Shown here one piece after another: positions 53,924 through 54,813 of a stretch of DNA of 54,813 nucleotides; within the stretch, counting starts at the first letter, position 1, and the number at the start of each line of letters is the position of its first letter. This DNA comes from an uncultured Pelagibacteraceae bacterium (GTDB lineage: Bacteria > Pseudomonadota > Alphaproteobacteria > Pelagibacterales > Pelagibacteraceae): positions 1-54,813 of the forward strand of contig CACOTF010000005.1 in the NCBI GenBank assembly GCA_902630065.1, in the 5' to 3' direction. A program made the position numbers and the translations under genes. The notes beneath the pieces are model-generated. The model was given only the letters and a program-made list of their open reading frames with translations. It did not search any database and was not told the origin of the DNA.

Positions 53924-54813
53924 ATGAATTTAATTGAACATTTTATCGAAGGTAAAATAGTTTCAGGTACATCTGATAGAAAAGGTAAAGTATTTAATCC
54001 TGCTATAGGTAAACAAGAGTCTGAGGTTAGACTTGGCACAAAACAAGATCTTGATTTGGCTGTTCAAAAAGCAAAAAAAGCATTTGAAACATGGTCACAT
54101 GTAACTCCAATACAAAGAGCTAGAATAATATTTAAATACAAAGAAATAATTGAAAAAAATTCTGACTTGCTAGCCAAGATGATTGTATCAGAGCATGGAA
54201 AAGTTTATGAGGATGCCAAAGGTTCTCTTACAAGAGGATTAGAGGTAGTTGAGTTTGCATGTGGAATTCCACAAATGCTTAAAGGTGACTTCACAGAAAA
54301 TGTAGGCACAAACATTGATAGCTGGTCAGTGAGACAACCATTAGGTGTTTGTGCAGGTATTACACCATTTAATTTTCCTGCAATGGTTCCAATGTGGATG
54401 TTTCCAATGGCAATAGCTTGTGGAAATACATTTGTATTAAAACCTTCTGAAAAAGATCCATCTTGTCCATTAAAACTTGCAGAATTATTTAGTGAAGCTG
54501 GTCTACCAGATGGAGTTTTAAATGTTGTTAATGGAGATAAAGAGGTTGTAGATGCAATTTTGGAACATAAAGATATATCTGCAGTAAGTTTTGTAGGATC
54601 AACACCTATCGCTAAATATATTTATGAAAACGCAGCCAAAAATGAAAAACGTGTTCAAGCTCTTGGAGGAGCCAAAAATCACTGTGTTGTCATGCCAGAT
54701 TGTGATTTAGATCAAGCTGTAAACGGTCTGATGGGTGCAGCATATGGGTCTGCAGGAGAAAGATGTATGGCTCAATCTGTTGCTGTTGCTGTTGGTAATG
54801 TAGGCGACAAACT
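53924..54813 (+). CDS. mmsA: CoA-acylating methylmalonate-semialdehyde dehydrogenase, 3' end cut by window
   Basis: The visible 296 residues belong to the MmsA/IolA branch of the aldehyde dehydrogenase superfamily, which converts methylmalonate semialdehyde or malonate semialdehyde to propionyl- or acetyl-CoA. Seen: FIEGKIVSG at the start, GVCAGITPFNFPAMVPMWM near 144-162, the NAD-binding SFVGSTPIA, ALGGAKNHCVVMPD (where the general-base Glu of ordinary aldehyde dehydrogenases is absent, as in this CoA-dependent branch) and the catalytic Cys in GERCMAQS. ATG at 53924, 20 bases after sdhB. The C-terminus lies beyond the window. Confidence 0.92.
   Translation, partial: MNLIEHFIEGKIVSGTSDRKGKVFNPAIGKQESEVRLGTKQDLDLAVQKAKKAFETWSHVTPIQRARIIFKYKEIIEKNSDLLAKMIVSEHGKVYEDAKGSLTRGLEVVEFACGIPQMLKGDFTENVGTNIDSWSVRQPLGVCAGITPFNFPAMVPMWMFPMAIACGNTFVLKPSEKDPSCPLKLAELFSEAGLPDGVLNVVNGDKEVVDAILEHKDISAVSFVGSTPIAKYIYENAAKNEKRVQALGGAKNHCVVMPDCDLDQAVNGLMGAAYGSAGERCMAQSVAVAVGNVGDK

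Noticed and set aside
1-54813. CRISPR array, prophage, IS element, genomic island or tRNA genes
   Set aside because: No spaced direct repeats, transposase, integrase or phage genes, and no cloverleaf sequence were seen. The only tandem repeat is inside rpsP.

Overview
This window is a gene-dense, very AT-rich bacterial chromosome segment that looks like the SAR11 clade (Candidatus Pelagibacter-like Alphaproteobacteria). The evidence is the low GC content, tiny or overlapping intergenic gaps (no gene-free stretch over 170 bases), no mobile elements, a DmdA whose length and key residues match the Pelagibacter enzyme as I remember it, and alphaproteobacterial families such as DUF2794, IalB-like and System I cytochrome c maturation proteins. 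No tRNA, rRNA, CRISPR array, phage or IS element is visible.

Layout. 1-3470 (minus): the FAD-domain part of a photolyase-like protein (cut by the left edge), argG, an IalB-like periplasmic protein and a Tas-like aldo/keto reductase. 3543-5587: a Bax-inhibitor-1 family membrane protein, DUF2794, yciB/ispZ and hspQ. 5755-9878: the cytochrome c maturation operon ccmC-D-E-F-G-H, followed by a PagL-like outer-membrane protein. 10387-29286: a long plus-strand catabolic and transport block. It holds two tandem FMN 2-hydroxyacid dehydrogenases, a PLP aminotransferase, a GlcD/Dld-type flavoprotein, a GyaR-type reductase, a zinc-type alcohol dehydrogenase, a five-gene carbohydrate/polyol-type ABC importer, an amidase, and a TakP-like TRAP transporter with unusually large membrane subunits. 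29283-33395 (minus): gamma-glutamyltransferase-like protein, acyl-CoA ligase and ketopantoate-reductase-like protein. 33426-36937: MFS and EamA exporters, an alpha/beta hydrolase and an unknown secreted protein. 36930-45040: dapF-ftsY on minus, then ffh-rpsP-trmD-rplS and leuC-leuD-leuB on plus. 45073-49635: dmdC-dmdB-dmdA for dimethylsulfoniopropionate (DMSP) demethylation. 49649-53903: asd and sdhCDAB. The window ends inside an mmsA/iolA-type dehydrogenase.

How the genes work together. The 10-29 kb block is consistent with uptake of small polyols and organic acids (ABC and TRAP), oxidation of alcohols and of D- and L-2-hydroxyacids to 2-oxoacids, and transamination. This is inferred from gene content. 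The DMSP block covers demethylation to methylmercaptopropionate, CoA activation and dehydrogenation; the hydratase DmdD is not in the window. Two secreted binding-protein genes are followed by strong hairpins that would favour excess binding protein over membrane subunits.

The most interesting non-coding signal is a compact leader RNA before ffh (about 38724-38830). It has three abutting hairpins, GAAA and UUCG loops, a possible 7-bp loop-to-tail pseudoknot and two alternative partners for its 5' end. A second unexplained signal is a 16-bp hairpin between hspQ and ccmC. On the protein side, the TRAP large permease carries a roughly 330-residue charged, coiled-coil-rich C-terminal extension, and the two ABC ATPases have complementary degenerate motifs predicting a single working ATP site.
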